DNA of 64,000 nucleotides from Eikenella glucosivorans (GTDB lineage: Bacteria > Pseudomonadota > Gammaproteobacteria > Burkholderiales > Neisseriaceae), in assembly GCF_016025525.2 (NCBI RefSeq), contig NZ_JACSGR010000003.1, positions 198,939 through 262,938 of the forward strand. The letters run 5' to 3'. Shown piece after piece: positions 25,227-33,477 of this stretch. The notes beneath the pieces were generated by a model that saw only the letters and a program-made list of their open reading frames with translations, had not been told where the DNA came from and made no database searches. Each line of letters begins with the position of its first letter. Within the stretch, counting starts at the first letter, position 1. The translations under genes were made by a program, and so were the position numbers.

Positions 25227-26411
25227 ATGCCCCACTCCAAACCCCTCCACCCGCAAACCCTCGCCATCCGCGGCGCCAAAGAGCAAACCAACTACAACGA
25301 ACACAACCAAGCCCTGTTCCTCACCAGCAGCTTCATGTTCGACACCGCCGCCGACGGCGCCGCCCTGTTTGCCCACCAGAAACCCGGCTTCACCTACTCG
25401 CGCACCGCCAATCCTACCGTGGCCGCCTTTGCCAAACGCATCGCCCTGCTGGAAAAAGGCGAAGCCGGCATCGCCACCGCCACCGGCATGGCCGCCATCC
25501 AGGCCGCCCTGCTCACCTTCCTCAGCGCCGGCGACCACCTCATCACCAGCCGCAGCCTGTTCGGCACCACCATGGGCTTCATCACCAACCACCTCACCCG
25601 CTTCGGCATCGAAGTTTCCCTCGTGCCGCAGAGCGACACCGCCGCCTGGCGCGCCGCCGTGAAGCCCAACACCAAAATGCTGTTTGTGGAAACCCCGTCC
25701 AACCCGCTCAACGAGCTGGCCGACATCGCCGAGCTGGCCAACATCGCCCACGGCTGCGGCGCCCTCCTGGCGGTGGACAACTGCTTCTGCTCGCCCGCGC
25801 TGCAACAGCCGCTCGAATTCGGCGCCGATTTATCCGTGCAATCCGCCACCAAAGCCATCGACGGCCACGGCCGCGTGCTCGGCGGCGTGGTGTGCGGCCA
25901 GGCCGATTTGATTGAGCAAGTGGCCGTGTATGCCAACTCCGCCGGCCTGCTGCTCTCACCCTTCAACGCCTGGGTGCTGCTCTCCGGCTGCGAAACCCTG
26001 CCGCTGCGCATGGAAAAACAAAGCGCCCAGGCGCTGGAAATCGCCCAATGGCTGCAATTGCAGCCGCAGGTGGCCAAAGTGTATTACAGCGGCCTGCCCG
26101 ACCACCCGCAAGCCGCGCTTTCCGCCAAACAGCAATCCTCCGGCGGCATCGTGGTGGCCTTCGAGCTCAAAGGCGGGCAGCACGCCGCCTGGCAGGTGAT
26201 CGACCACGTGAAAGTGTTCTCCAAAACCGCCAACCTCGGTGATGTGCGCTCCACCATCACCCACCCCTGGACCACCACCCACTGCCGCATGGAGCCCAAA
26301 GCCAAGCTCGAAGCCGGCATCCGCGAAGGCCTCATCCGCCTCTCCATCGGCTTGGAAGACAGCGCCGATTTGATTGCCGACTTGCAGCAGGCGCTGGAAC
26401 GCATCCAATAA
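25227..26411 (+). CDS. metZ: O-succinylhomoserine sulfhydrylase
   Basis: 394 residues, fold-type I PLP enzyme of the Cys/Met metabolism family. The PLP lysine is K209 in SATKAIDGHGRVLGG; YSRTANPT and the VETPSNP segment are conserved. NPFNAWVLLSG-type and ANLGDVRST motifs fit the MetZ group, which makes homocysteine from O-succinylhomoserine and sulfide, rather than cystathionine synthases. It is strongly codon-biased toward GCC. Single gene with its own leader. Confidence 0.92.
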   Translation: MPHSKPLHPQTLAIRGAKEQTNYNEHNQALFLTSSFMFDTAADGAALFAHQKPGFTYSRTANPTVAAFAKRIALLEKGEAGIATATGMAAIQAALLTFLSAGDHLITSRSLFGTTMGFITNHLTRFGIEVSLVPQSDTAAWRAAVKPNTKMLFVETPSNPLNELADIAELANIAHGCGALLAVDNCFCSPALQQPLEFGADLSVQSATKAIDGHGRVLGGVVCGQADLIEQVAVYANSAGLLLSPFNAWVLLSGCETLPLRMEKQSAQALEIAQWLQLQPQVAKVYYSGLPDHPQAALSAKQQSSGGIVVAFELKGGQHAAWQVIDHVKVFSKTANLGDVRSTITHPWTTTHCRMEPKAKLEAGIREGLIRLSIGLEDSADLIADLQQALERIQ

Positions 26412-26764
26412 GCCCGCCGCCATGCCCAAGGCTACCTAAAAATGCCGAAACATTTTTCAGGTAGCCTTTCTATTGCCCGCCATATCGGGCAGAATAGCGC
26501 CGTTTAAATTGAGACAAATTATTTTTAGCGCCGCAGAAACCCGCCAGCCTGTTTGAACTCCGCAGAAACGCGCTCTGCGCGTTTTAACTTCGTAGAAACT
26601 CGCCCTGCTCGTTTTAACTTCGTAGAAACTCGCTTTGCTCGTTTTCAGGTAGCCTGCTATCCCGTAAAGGCTACCTGAAAAACGAAGCCTCGGCGCCGCA
26701 AGGCCAAGCGTCTGCCAAGCCAAAAAGCAAACCCATCCCGCCCATCCAACCGAAAACACACATC
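26412..26764. other. Intergenic region with the second tandem array
   Basis: 353 bases without a gene. It contains a degenerate DUS pair (26428-26467), the four-unit repeat array described next and a DUS pair near 26643-26681. An open frame running through the repeats on the minus strand is an artefact of the 30-bp period. Confidence 0.65.
26524..26643 (-). repeat. Four tandem 30-bp repeats joined to a DUS
   Basis: The same 30-bp unit as at 10690-10809, in the opposite orientation. The two copies nearest the DUS (from about 26584) are almost identical (AACTTCGTAGAAACTCGC then TGCTCGTTTT); the two distal ones are degenerate. The array ends directly in an inverted DUS at 26643-26654. Identity is highest next to the DUS in both arrays. 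Confidence 0.9.
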
Positions 26765-27898
26765 ATGACCGCCTTTACCCCGCCCCCCTTTGCCGGCCAC
26801 AGCCCGCTGAGCTGGTATCAGGCCGCCGCCGAGCAGCCCGGCTTTATCCGCGATGCCGCCCAAGAAACCGCCATCCGCCGCCTCGACCGGCTCTGGCACG
26901 AGCTCGCCGTCCACCGATCGCAGCGCGGCAGCCTGCTCGGCAAACTCTTCGGCAAAAAAGCCACCCCGCCCAAAGGCCTCTATTTTTATGGCGGAGTAGG
27001 GCGTGGCAAAAGCTTCCTCATGGATGCCTTCCACGGCTGCCTGCCGCCCGGCAGCGCCCGCCGCGTCCACTTCCACGCCTTCATGGCAGAAGCCCACCGC
27101 CGCATGCGCGAACACAAAAACCAAGCCAACCCCCTGCAAGCCGTCGCCCGCGACATTGCCCGCGAAGCCCAAGTGCTCTGCTTCGACGAATTCCACGTGA
27201 GCGACATCGCCGACGCCATGATCCTCGGCCGCCTGCTCGAAGGCCTGCTTGCCGAAGGCATCATCCTCGTGGCTACCTCCAACTACGAGCCCGCCGCCCT
27301 CTACCCCCAAGGCCAAAACCGCAGCAGCTTCCTGCCCACCATCGCCCTGCTCGAGAGCAGCCTCGACATCCTCAACGTAGACGGCGGCCAAGACTACCGC
27401 CAACGCAGCCTCACCCCCGCCGACATCTTCTTTATCCCCGACGATGCCGAAAGCGAAGAGCAGCTCGCCGCCCTGTTCGAGCGGCACACCGGCCAAACCC
27501 CCCGCTCCGGCATCCTGCCCCTGCTCGGCCGCGAAATCCCCACCCAAGGCCAGGCAGGCGGCACCTTGTGGTTCCACTTCGACGCCCTGTGCCGCGGCCC
27601 CCGCTCCCAAGCCGACTACCTCGCCCTGGCCGAACAAAACCGCATGATCATCGTATCGCACATCCCGCGGCTGAATGAAACCGAGCGCGCCGAAGCCCGC
27701 CGCCTCACCTGGCTCATCGATGTGCTCTACGACTACCGCGTCAAACTCAGCGCCAGCCTCGCCGCCCCGCCCGAACAACTCTACCCCCACGGCGACTTCG
27801 CCCACGAATTCGTGCGCAGCGCCAGCCGCCTCACCGAAATGCAGTCCGAAGCCTACCTCGCCCTGCCGCACCTCACGCTGGATAAAGAGGCTACCTGA
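26765..27898 (+). CDS. zapE: Cell division ATPase ZapE (AFG1 family)
   Basis: 377 residues. P-loop GGVGRGKS is at about 76-83, Walker B VLCFDEFHVSDIADAM and sensor ILVATSNYEP follow; the whole matches ZapE/YhcM. It destabilises FtsZ polymers at constriction under stress or low oxygen. The last three codons and stop (GAG GCT ACC TGA) are part of a DUS, so the protein ends KEAT. Monocistronic, between DUS-rich spacers. Confidence 0.93.
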   Translation: MTAFTPPPFAGHSPLSWYQAAAEQPGFIRDAAQETAIRRLDRLWHELAVHRSQRGSLLGKLFGKKATPPKGLYFYGGVGRGKSFLMDAFHGCLPPGSARRVHFHAFMAEAHRRMREHKNQANPLQAVARDIAREAQVLCFDEFHVSDIADAMILGRLLEGLLAEGIILVATSNYEPAALYPQGQNRSSFLPTIALLESSLDILNVDGGQDYRQRSLTPADIFFIPDDAESEEQLAALFERHTGQTPRSGILPLLGREIPTQGQAGGTLWFHFDALCRGPRSQADYLALAEQNRMIIVSHIPRLNETERAEARRLTWLIDVLYDYRVKLSASLAAPPEQLYPHGDFAHEFVRSASRLTEMQSEAYLALPHLTLDKEAT

Positions 27899-28038
27899 AA
27901 AACCAGACACAGCAGCAAACTGCGAAGTTAAAACCGAACTTTCGATTTTTTAGGCAGCCTGCCGCCATCCCCTCCGTGGGGAGGGTTAGGAGGAGAGCGG
28001 CAAACCGCAGGTTTGCTTGTATCGCCAGATCGCCCAAA

Positions 28039-28084
28039 TTATTTTCAGGTAGCCTTCTGCCTCATCCCAAGGCTACCTGAAAAC
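28039..28084. repeat. DUS pair upstream of pth
   Basis: An inverted and a forward DUS separated by about 17 bases. The phrase GGCAAACCGCAGGTTTGC just upstream (near 28000) recurs near 24229. Confidence 0.6.
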
Positions 28085-28104
28085 CCCAAACCAAAGGAAA
28101 GCCC

Positions 28105-28677
28105 ATGCCCATCAAACTCATTGTCGGCCTCGGCAACCCCGGCCCCGAATACGACGACACCCGCCACAACGCCGGCTTCTGGCTGCTCGACGAGCTCGCC
28201 CGCCAATGGCAGGCCAACTGGCAAGACGACAAAAAATTCTTCGGCCACAGCGCCCGCAGCATGCAGCCTGAAGGCGAAATCCGCCTGCTCAAACCACAAA
28301 CCTATATGAACCGCTCCGGCCAATCCGTGCAGGCGCTCGCCGCCTTCTACAAAATCAAACCGCAGGAAATCCTCGTCATCCACGACGAACTCGACCTCGC
28401 CCCCGGCCGCATCAAATTCAAGCTCGGCGGCGGCAACGGCGGCCATAACGGCCTCAAAGACATCCAAGCCCGCCTCGGCACGCCCGATTTCTACCGCCTG
28501 CGCCTCGGCATCGGCCACCCCGGCGAGCGCAGCGAAGTCATCAACTACGTGCTGAAAAAACCCCGCAGCGAAGACCGCGAGCTCATCGAGCAAGCCATCG
28601 CCAAATCCATCAGCACCCTGCCCACCATCTTCGCCGGCGACATCGCCGCCGCCCAGCGCGTGCTGCACGGCAAATAG
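28105..28677 (+). CDS. pth: Peptidyl-tRNA hydrolase
   Basis: 190 residues, full length. Motifs VGLGNPGPEYDDTRHNAGF (catalytic His21), KPQTYMNRSG, HDELDLAPGRIKFKLGGGNGGHNGLKD and RLRLGIGHPG are all present. It cleaves peptidyl-tRNA released from stalled ribosomes and is essential. It lies about 440 bases upstream of the tmRNA gene, also a ribosome-rescue function. Confidence 0.98.
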   Translation: MPIKLIVGLGNPGPEYDDTRHNAGFWLLDELARQWQANWQDDKKFFGHSARSMQPEGEIRLLKPQTYMNRSGQSVQALAAFYKIKPQEILVIHDELDLAPGRIKFKLGGGNGGHNGLKDIQARLGTPDFYRLRLGIGHPGERSEVINYVLKKPRSEDRELIEQAIAKSISTLPTIFAGDIAAAQRVLHGK

Positions 28678-28734
28678 CGGGCGGTTCGGGTAGATACTGG
28701 CAGATAAAGGCTACCTGAAAAACAGGGGATGAGC

Positions 28735-29028
28735 ATGAGCAAAGATTTTCGTGTTTTAAAAGCATCGTTGGCCGCAATGATTACCGCGCTGGCAACAGGC
28801 GTGGGCTTGGGTGTAACAACGCTGCTGTTGGTGGTTTTAGGGCTGCTCACAGATGTATTTGAAATGTATCGTGATGATGCCAATGAGGCGTTTTGGACGG
28901 GGATGGCATTATCGATGGCGGGGGCATTGATAGCAGCGGCCGTGGTGTTTATCACTGTTTATTCTGCTTATTCTGCCGACGACGAAAAGCAGGAAGGCAA
29001 GCGGCGTGTTCGCATCCACCGGAGGTGA
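28735..29028 (+). CDS. Small membrane protein, unknown
   Basis: 97 residues from MSKDFRVLK; the upstream ATG at 28729 abuts the AGGGG ribosome site and is less likely. Two predicted helices (about 10-40, LAAMITALATGVGLGVTTLLLVVL-like, and 55-78) are followed by a short charged tail (DDEKQEGKRRVRIHRR). It lies between pth and the tmRNA gene. Lower GC than its neighbours; no family recognised. Confidence 0.55.
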   Translation: MSKDFRVLKASLAAMITALATGVGLGVTTLLLVVLGLLTDVFEMYRDDANEAFWTGMALSMAGALIAAAVVFITVYSAYSADDEKQEGKRRVRIHRR

Positions 29029-29069
29029 TGAGGAGTGAGGGATTTTCAGGTAGCCTTTTGCCGCACCGA

Positions 29070-29098
29070 TTGTCCAAAAGCCCCTCTCGGCGTATAAT
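29070..29098 (+). promoter_or_regulatory. tmRNA promoter
   Basis: -35 TTGTCC (29070-29075), 17-base spacer, -10 TATAAT (29093-29098), ending 15 bases before the mature tmRNA 5' end. A near-ideal sigma-70 promoter. Confidence 0.8.
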
Positions 29099-29113
29099 CC
29101 GCCTTCCTTATCT

Positions 29114-29475
29114 GGGGGCGACCTTGGTTTCGACGGGGGTTGCAAAGCAGATGCGGGCATACCGGGGTCTCAGATTTCCCGTAAAACACTGAATTCAAAT
29201 AGTCGCAAACGACGAAACTTTTGCATTGGCCGCTTAAGGCCTGCCGTTGCAGCAGTTGGTCAATGGGCTGTGTGGCGCAAGCCACGGCAACGTCATTTCA
29301 CATTGACTGGTTTTCCGCCGGGTTACTTGGCGGGAAATAAGATTTAAGGTAACTGGCTTCCAAACAGCCTGTCTGTCGGCGGAATGGGGGCAAGATCCAA
29401 GTTGGCACGACTAAGTATGTAGAACGCGCTGTAGAGGACTTTCGGACGGGGGTTCAATTCCCCCCGCCTCCACCA
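29114..29475 (+). ncRNA. ssrA: tmRNA
   Basis: 362 bases. The 5' end GGGGGCGACC pairs with the 3' end CGCCTCC to form the acceptor stem, followed by ACCA encoded in the gene; the T-arm GGTTCAATTCC is intact. The tag frame (29205-29237) encodes ANDETFALAA and a TAA stop. The resume codon GCA and the upstream AGTC are as expected. It rescues stalled ribosomes together with SmpB and marks products for proteolysis. The neisserial tag I recall is ANDETYALAA; here Tyr is Phe. Confidence 0.96.
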
Positions 29476-29483
29476 GTTGGCAA

Positions 29484-29512
29484 AAATACCCTGCTTATGC
29501 AGGGTATTTTAT
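29484..29512 (+). terminator. tmRNA terminator
   Basis: Stem arms AATACCCTGC and GCAGGGTATT with a TTAT loop and a short T-run, 8 bases past the CCA end. Confidence 0.85.
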
Positions 29513-29580
29513 TGCCCGCCGTTTTTGCGGGGCCTGGGCTACCTGAAAAGAGGAAAGGCAGGCTGGCGGCTGCGATGCGT

Positions 29581-30102
29581 TTAAAACCACTTCGGCCGCA
29601 GGGCGCGGCTAGCGGGGTTCTGGAAGAAGGGCTGGAGCAGGCGCTGCAGGTGGGGCTGGAGCGGGGATAGGGCGGGTTCGCGGCAGAGGGTGGCGCGGTA
29701 GTAGAGGGCGAAGATTTCGGCCTGCTGTTCCATGTTGAGGCAGCCGATGTGGGGCACGGTGGCGAGATCGGGCAGGCGGTAGGCGCGTTGTTTCAGGTAG
29801 CCGCCGCGCAGGGCGGTGAAGAGGCCGGCGAGCCACACGGGGAAGCCGTGCTGGTGTTGCCAGACATGGGTGAGCTCGTGTATCAGCCAGGCGCGCTCGG
29901 GCTGGGGGCGGGCGGCGAAGTCGGGGCAAAACTTGCTGGCGGGGAAGTGGATGTGCCCGAAGGGGGCGACGGCCACGCCGAGGGGCGGCAGCCACCAGGT
30001 GCCGAAGTGCAGGCGGATGCGCGCGTAATCCAGCCCGCTGCCGAACACGCTGCGGGCGAGTTGGGTTTCGGCGGGGGTGAGCGGGCGGGAATGGCGGATC
30101 AT
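29581..30102 (-). CDS. HExxH-containing protein, metallopeptidase-like
   Basis: 173 residues. The core ERAWLIHELTHVWQHQHG carries a zinc-binding HELTH at 75-79, as in the Vgr-related/DUF4157-like putative metallopeptidases. A distal EQQAEIFALYY could give the third ligand (Glu). No signal peptide is seen. The segment GGYLKQ is translated from an in-frame DUS. Substrate unknown; it may be an inactive fold relative. It is convergent with ssrA. Confidence 0.7.
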   Translation of the reverse strand: MIRHSRPLTPAETQLARSVFGSGLDYARIRLHFGTWWLPPLGVAVAPFGHIHFPASKFCPDFAARPQPERAWLIHELTHVWQHQHGFPVWLAGLFTALRGGYLKQRAYRLPDLATVPHIGCLNMEQQAEIFALYYRATLCREPALSPLQPHLQRLLQPFFQNPASRALRPKWF

Positions 30103-30457
30103 GGTTGGGAATAGGGTAGGGCGGATGGCGGGGCTACCTGAAAATAGTTGGGCGCTTGGTTGCGGGGCAACTCGGCTTTCTGCGGAAGCTTTGTTTGTGT
30201 TTTGTTGGGGCCTGTTTGCGTTTTATAGCGGATTTTGTGACTTTCGATACCAGGCGAGCCAACGCCGTAGCGAAAGTTAATTTGCTATCGCTTCGCTGAT
30301 GCTGGCGCTTTCAGGTAGCCTGTGGCGGAGGAAAGGCTACCTGAAAAATAGGGTTGATGGGCAACGGAATAGGCAACAGCGTGCCGCCTTTCCGTTCATC
30401 TCCCGAAGGGGCGCGGGGTTCGGCCGTATGCGGTTGCCGTGGTGGGCGGCAGGGGGG
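30103..30457. other. Intergenic region with DUS and repeat fragments
   Basis: 355 bases, no gene. Forward DUS near 30134, a repeat fragment (CTTTCTGCGGAAGCTTTG near 30177-30194), an inverted DUS near 30309 and a forward DUS near 30334. Confidence 0.55.
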
Positions 30458-30907
30458 CTAATACTTGCGGCTGTGGTTTTCGATGCCATCGCACACGGTG
30501 GCGAGGAAGTCGAGGTATTTCGGGTCTTCGTCGGCCCACAAATCGTCTTCGCCCAGGGCGTAGGCGCGGATGAGTTCGTCGGCGGCACGCTCAAAGTTGC
30601 TGAGCTCGAATTGGGTTTGGCCGAGCCGCAGGTGCAGGAAGGGGTTGCCGATGGCATCGGGGCAGTGCATGGCGTGGCTGAGGGCTTGGCGGGCGGCTTC
30701 GTGGTGGCCGCGCAGGAATTCGGTGTCGCCGATGGCGGCGAGTATCCAGATGGCGGCTTCCCATTCGGTTTGCGGCTCGGGCAGCAAATCCCAAGCTTGC
30801 TGGTAGTGTTCCAGCGCTTCGGCGTGGCGCGCTTCGTCGGCCAGCGCGTCACCCTGTTCGCACAGGGTGGTGATTTGCTCGTATATACGGTCGTCCAGTT
30901 CGGCCAT
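30458..30907 (-). CDS. TPR-repeat protein
   Basis: 149 residues, MAELDDRIYEQITTLCEQGDALADEARHAEALEHYQQAWDLLP... Three tetratricopeptide units follow one another (about 15-50, 51-87, 88-122) with the usual small and large residue spacing. No signal peptide. Conserved among neisserial genomes as I recall, without known function; TPRs mediate protein binding. Confidence 0.75.
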   Translation of the reverse strand: MAELDDRIYEQITTLCEQGDALADEARHAEALEHYQQAWDLLPEPQTEWEAAIWILAAIGDTEFLRGHHEAARQALSHAMHCPDAIGNPFLHLRLGQTQFELSNFERAADELIRAYALGEDDLWADEDPKYLDFLATVCDGIENHSRKY

Positions 30908-30976
30908 GGTGGATTCCTTTGCTTTGGGATGGGGATGCCCGCATTATACAGGCTACCTGAAAAATACTTGGGCGGT

Positions 30977-31033
30977 TTTTAGCTTCGCAGAAACTCAGCC
31001 TTGGCTGCGCCAAGACATCGTTTTCAGGTAGCC
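30977..31033 (-). repeat. 57-bp DUS-linked repeat, copy A
   Basis: Runs from the arm TTTTAGCTTCGCAGAAACTC through a central hairpin (CTTGGC, loop, GCCAAG) to CATCGTTTTCAGGTAGCC, the inverted DUS. It is identical over all 57 bases, in opposite orientation, to 37061-37117. A forward DUS at 30951-30962 bounds it on the left. Confidence 0.92.
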
Positions 31034-31092
31034 CCTTCTCTTTGGCCGCGTGATAATATGCGCCGTTTCTTTATTCACACCACTCCGCCGCC

Positions 31093-33477
31093 ATGACCGC
31101 CCAACAACGCATCCGCGCCCTCACCGCCCAGCTCAACCAATACGCCCGCGAATACTACACGCTGGACAACCCCACCGTGCCCGACAGCGAATACGACCGC
31201 CTGTTCCGCGAACTCGAAGCACTGGAAGCCGAATATCCGCAGTTCCGCCTGCCTGAAAGCCCCACGCAGCGGGTGGGCGGCGCGGTGCTGGACGGCTTCG
31301 AGACCGTCGTCCATGCCGTGCCGATGTTGTCGCTGAACAACGCGTTTTCGCCGCGCGACGACGAAACGGGCGCGTTTGACCATGCCGAATTTTTGGCGTT
31401 CGACGAGCGCGTGTGTAAGGAACTGGGCGTGGCGCAGGCCGAATACGCCGTCGAGCCGAAGTTTGACGGGCTGGCCGTCAGCCTGTTGTATCGCAACGGG
31501 ATTTTGGTGCAGGCAGCCACGCGCGGCGACGGCACCACGGGCGAAAACGTGACCGAAAACATCAAAACCGTACGCAACATCCCGCTGAAACTGCACGGCG
31601 ACACGCTGCCTGAAACCATAGAAGTGCGCGGCGAAGTGCTGATGCTGAAAGCCGATTTTGCCGCGCTGAACGAACGCCAGCTCGCGGCGGGGCAGAAGCC
31701 TTTCGCCAACCCGCGCAACGCCGCCGCCGGCAGCCTGCGCCAGCTCGATTCCAAAATCACCGCGCAGCGCAAACTGCATTTTTTCGCCTACGGCATCGCG
31801 CAACTGGCGGGCATCCCAAGGCTACCTGAAAGCCATATCGAAGAACTCGCACTGCTGGGCGAACTCGGCTTTTCGCTGCCCGAAGGCTATTTCGGCGCAT
31901 ACACCGGCGCGGCGGCCGTATTGCGCGAATACGAGCGGCTGGCCGAACACCGCCCGCGCCTGCCATATGAGATTGACGGCATGGTGGTCAAGGTCAATTC
32001 CTTGGCCGAACAGCAGCGGCTCGGCTTCGTGTCGCGCGCGCCGCGCTGGGCCATCGCGCACAAATTCCCCGCCGAAGAAGCCCTCACCACGGTGGAAGCG
32101 ATTGACGTGCAGGTCGGCCGCACCGGCGCGGTTACCCCCGTGGCGCGGCTCGCGCCCGTGTTCGTGGGCGGCGTTACCGTTACCAACGCCACGCTGCACA
32201 ATCAGGACGAAGTGGCGCGCAAAGACGTGCGCGTGGGCGACACCGTGGTGGTGCGCCGCGCGGGCGACGTGATTCCCGAAGTGGTGCGCGTGGTGTTGGA
32301 ACGCCGCCCGATGGTTGAAAGGCAGCCTGCACCCGATTTGTTTTTGCTTCGCAGAAACTCGCAAAGCTCGTTTTCAGGTAGCCTCAAAGAGCCGCTGCAC
32401 GAGCCGTTCAGGCTGCCTGAAACCTGCCCCGTGTGCGGCAGCGCGGTGGAGCGCGAACCCGGCGAAGCCGTTGCCCGCTGCACCGGCGGAATGCTCTGCC
32501 AAGCCCAGCGCGCCCAAGGGCTGATTCACTTCGCCAGCCGCAAAGCCATGGACATCGTAGGGCTGGGCGACCGGCAAATCGAAGCCCTGGTCGCGCAAGA
32601 CATATTGCACAGCTTTGCCGATATTTATCAACTGGATATCGCCAAGCTGCAAACCATCAAAGACGGCAAATCCGCCGCCACCAAATGGGCGCAGAACATC
32701 CTAGACAGCATCGCCCAAAGCCGCACCCCGCCGCTCGCCCGCTTCCTGTTCGCGCTCGGCATCCGCCACATCGGCGAAAGCACCGCCAAACAACTGGCAT
32801 CCGCGTTCGGCAACCTCGACACCGTGCGCCGCGCCCCCCAGCCCATACTCGCCTGCCTGCCCGACATCGGCAGCGTCGTCGCCCATGCCGCCGCCCACTA
32901 TTTCAGGCAGCCTGCACAGCAGAAAATGCTGGACGACTTGTTGCAGTACGTTGCCCCGCAGGCCGCCGCCCCGTCGCCGCAAGCCCGAGAATACGCCGCG
33001 CCCGAGCAATGGCTGCAACGCCTGCCCAATATCAAACTCAGCGAAAAACGCGCCGCCGAACTCTGGCAGCTCGCCGGCAGCCTGCACGCCCTAACCGCCG
33101 ACAACGCCCTGCCGCAGGAATGGCAGCAATGGCGCAGCCAGCCTGAACACGCCCAACTGTTGCAGGAAATCATTCAATTTATTGAAGGGCTACCTGAAAA
33201 TGCGGACGACGTTTCAGGCAGCCTGCACCACGAAAACAGCGCCATCGCAGGCAAAACCTTTGTGCTGACAGGGACATTGCCCACGCTGAAACGCGACCAG
33301 GCCGCCGCGATGATAGAAGCCGCCGGCGGCAAAGTGAGCGGCAGCGTGTCCAAGAAAACCGACTTCGTGGTGGCGGGCGAAGCCGCAGGCAGCAAATTGG
33401 AAAAGGCGCAGAGTTTGGGCGTGGCGGTGTTGAGTGAGGAGGAGTTGCTGGGGATGTTGGGGAGTGAGGCCAGCTGA
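31093..33477 (+). CDS. ligA: NAD-dependent DNA ligase (mosaic, with inserts)
   Basis: 794 residues. The adenylation site is K123 (EPKFDG); the OB fold, the four-Cys zinc finger (CPVCG..CTGGMLC), HhH repeats and a C-terminal BRCT domain (IAGKTFVLTGTLPTLKRDQAAAMIEAAGGKV) follow. It seals nicks using NAD. Between OB fold and zinc finger (about residues 408-443) lies an insert encoded by a copy of the DUS-linked repeat and three DUS of different dialects (32322-32422). Further foreign-type DUS are at 32901-32913 and 33212-33224, native ones at 31819-31831 and 33187-33199. Other neisserial LigA are also long. The frame is open, so it is probably functional. Confidence 0.95.
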   Translation: MTAQQRIRALTAQLNQYAREYYTLDNPTVPDSEYDRLFRELEALEAEYPQFRLPESPTQRVGGAVLDGFETVVHAVPMLSLNNAFSPRDDETGAFDHAEFLAFDERVCKELGVAQAEYAVEPKFDGLAVSLLYRNGILVQAATRGDGTTGENVTENIKTVRNIPLKLHGDTLPETIEVRGEVLMLKADFAALNERQLAAGQKPFANPRNAAAGSLRQLDSKITAQRKLHFFAYGIAQLAGIPRLPESHIEELALLGELGFSLPEGYFGAYTGAAAVLREYERLAEHRPRLPYEIDGMVVKVNSLAEQQRLGFVSRAPRWAIAHKFPAEEALTTVEAIDVQVGRTGAVTPVARLAPVFVGGVTVTNATLHNQDEVARKDVRVGDTVVVRRAGDVIPEVVRVVLERRPMVERQPAPDLFLLRRNSQSSFSGSLKEPLHEPFRLPETCPVCGSAVEREPGEAVARCTGGMLCQAQRAQGLIHFASRKAMDIVGLGDRQIEALVAQDILHSFADIYQLDIAKLQTIKDGKSAATKWAQNILDSIAQSRTPPLARFLFALGIRHIGESTAKQLASAFGNLDTVRRAPQPILACLPDIGSVVAHAAAHYFRQPAQQKMLDDLLQYVAPQAAAPSPQAREYAAPEQWLQRLPNIKLSEKRAAELWQLAGSLHALTADNALPQEWQQWRSQPEHAQLLQEIIQFIEGLPENADDVSGSLHHENSAIAGKTFVLTGTLPTLKRDQAAAMIEAAGGKVSGSVSKKTDFVVAGEAAGSKLEKAQSLGVAVLSEEELLGMLGSEAS
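32346..32384 (-). repeat. DUS-linked repeat inserted in frame in ligA
   Basis: GCTTCGCAGAAACTCGCAAAGC followed by TCGTTTTCAGGTAGCCT matches the dispersed repeat arm plus an inverted native DUS. It adds codons (LRRNSQSSFSGSLK) to LigA without breaking the frame. Confidence 0.88.

Noticed and set aside
26457..26759. 100-codon frame over the tandem repeats
   Set aside because: The repeated residues (SFYEVKT) merely translate the 30-bp repeat; no start signal.
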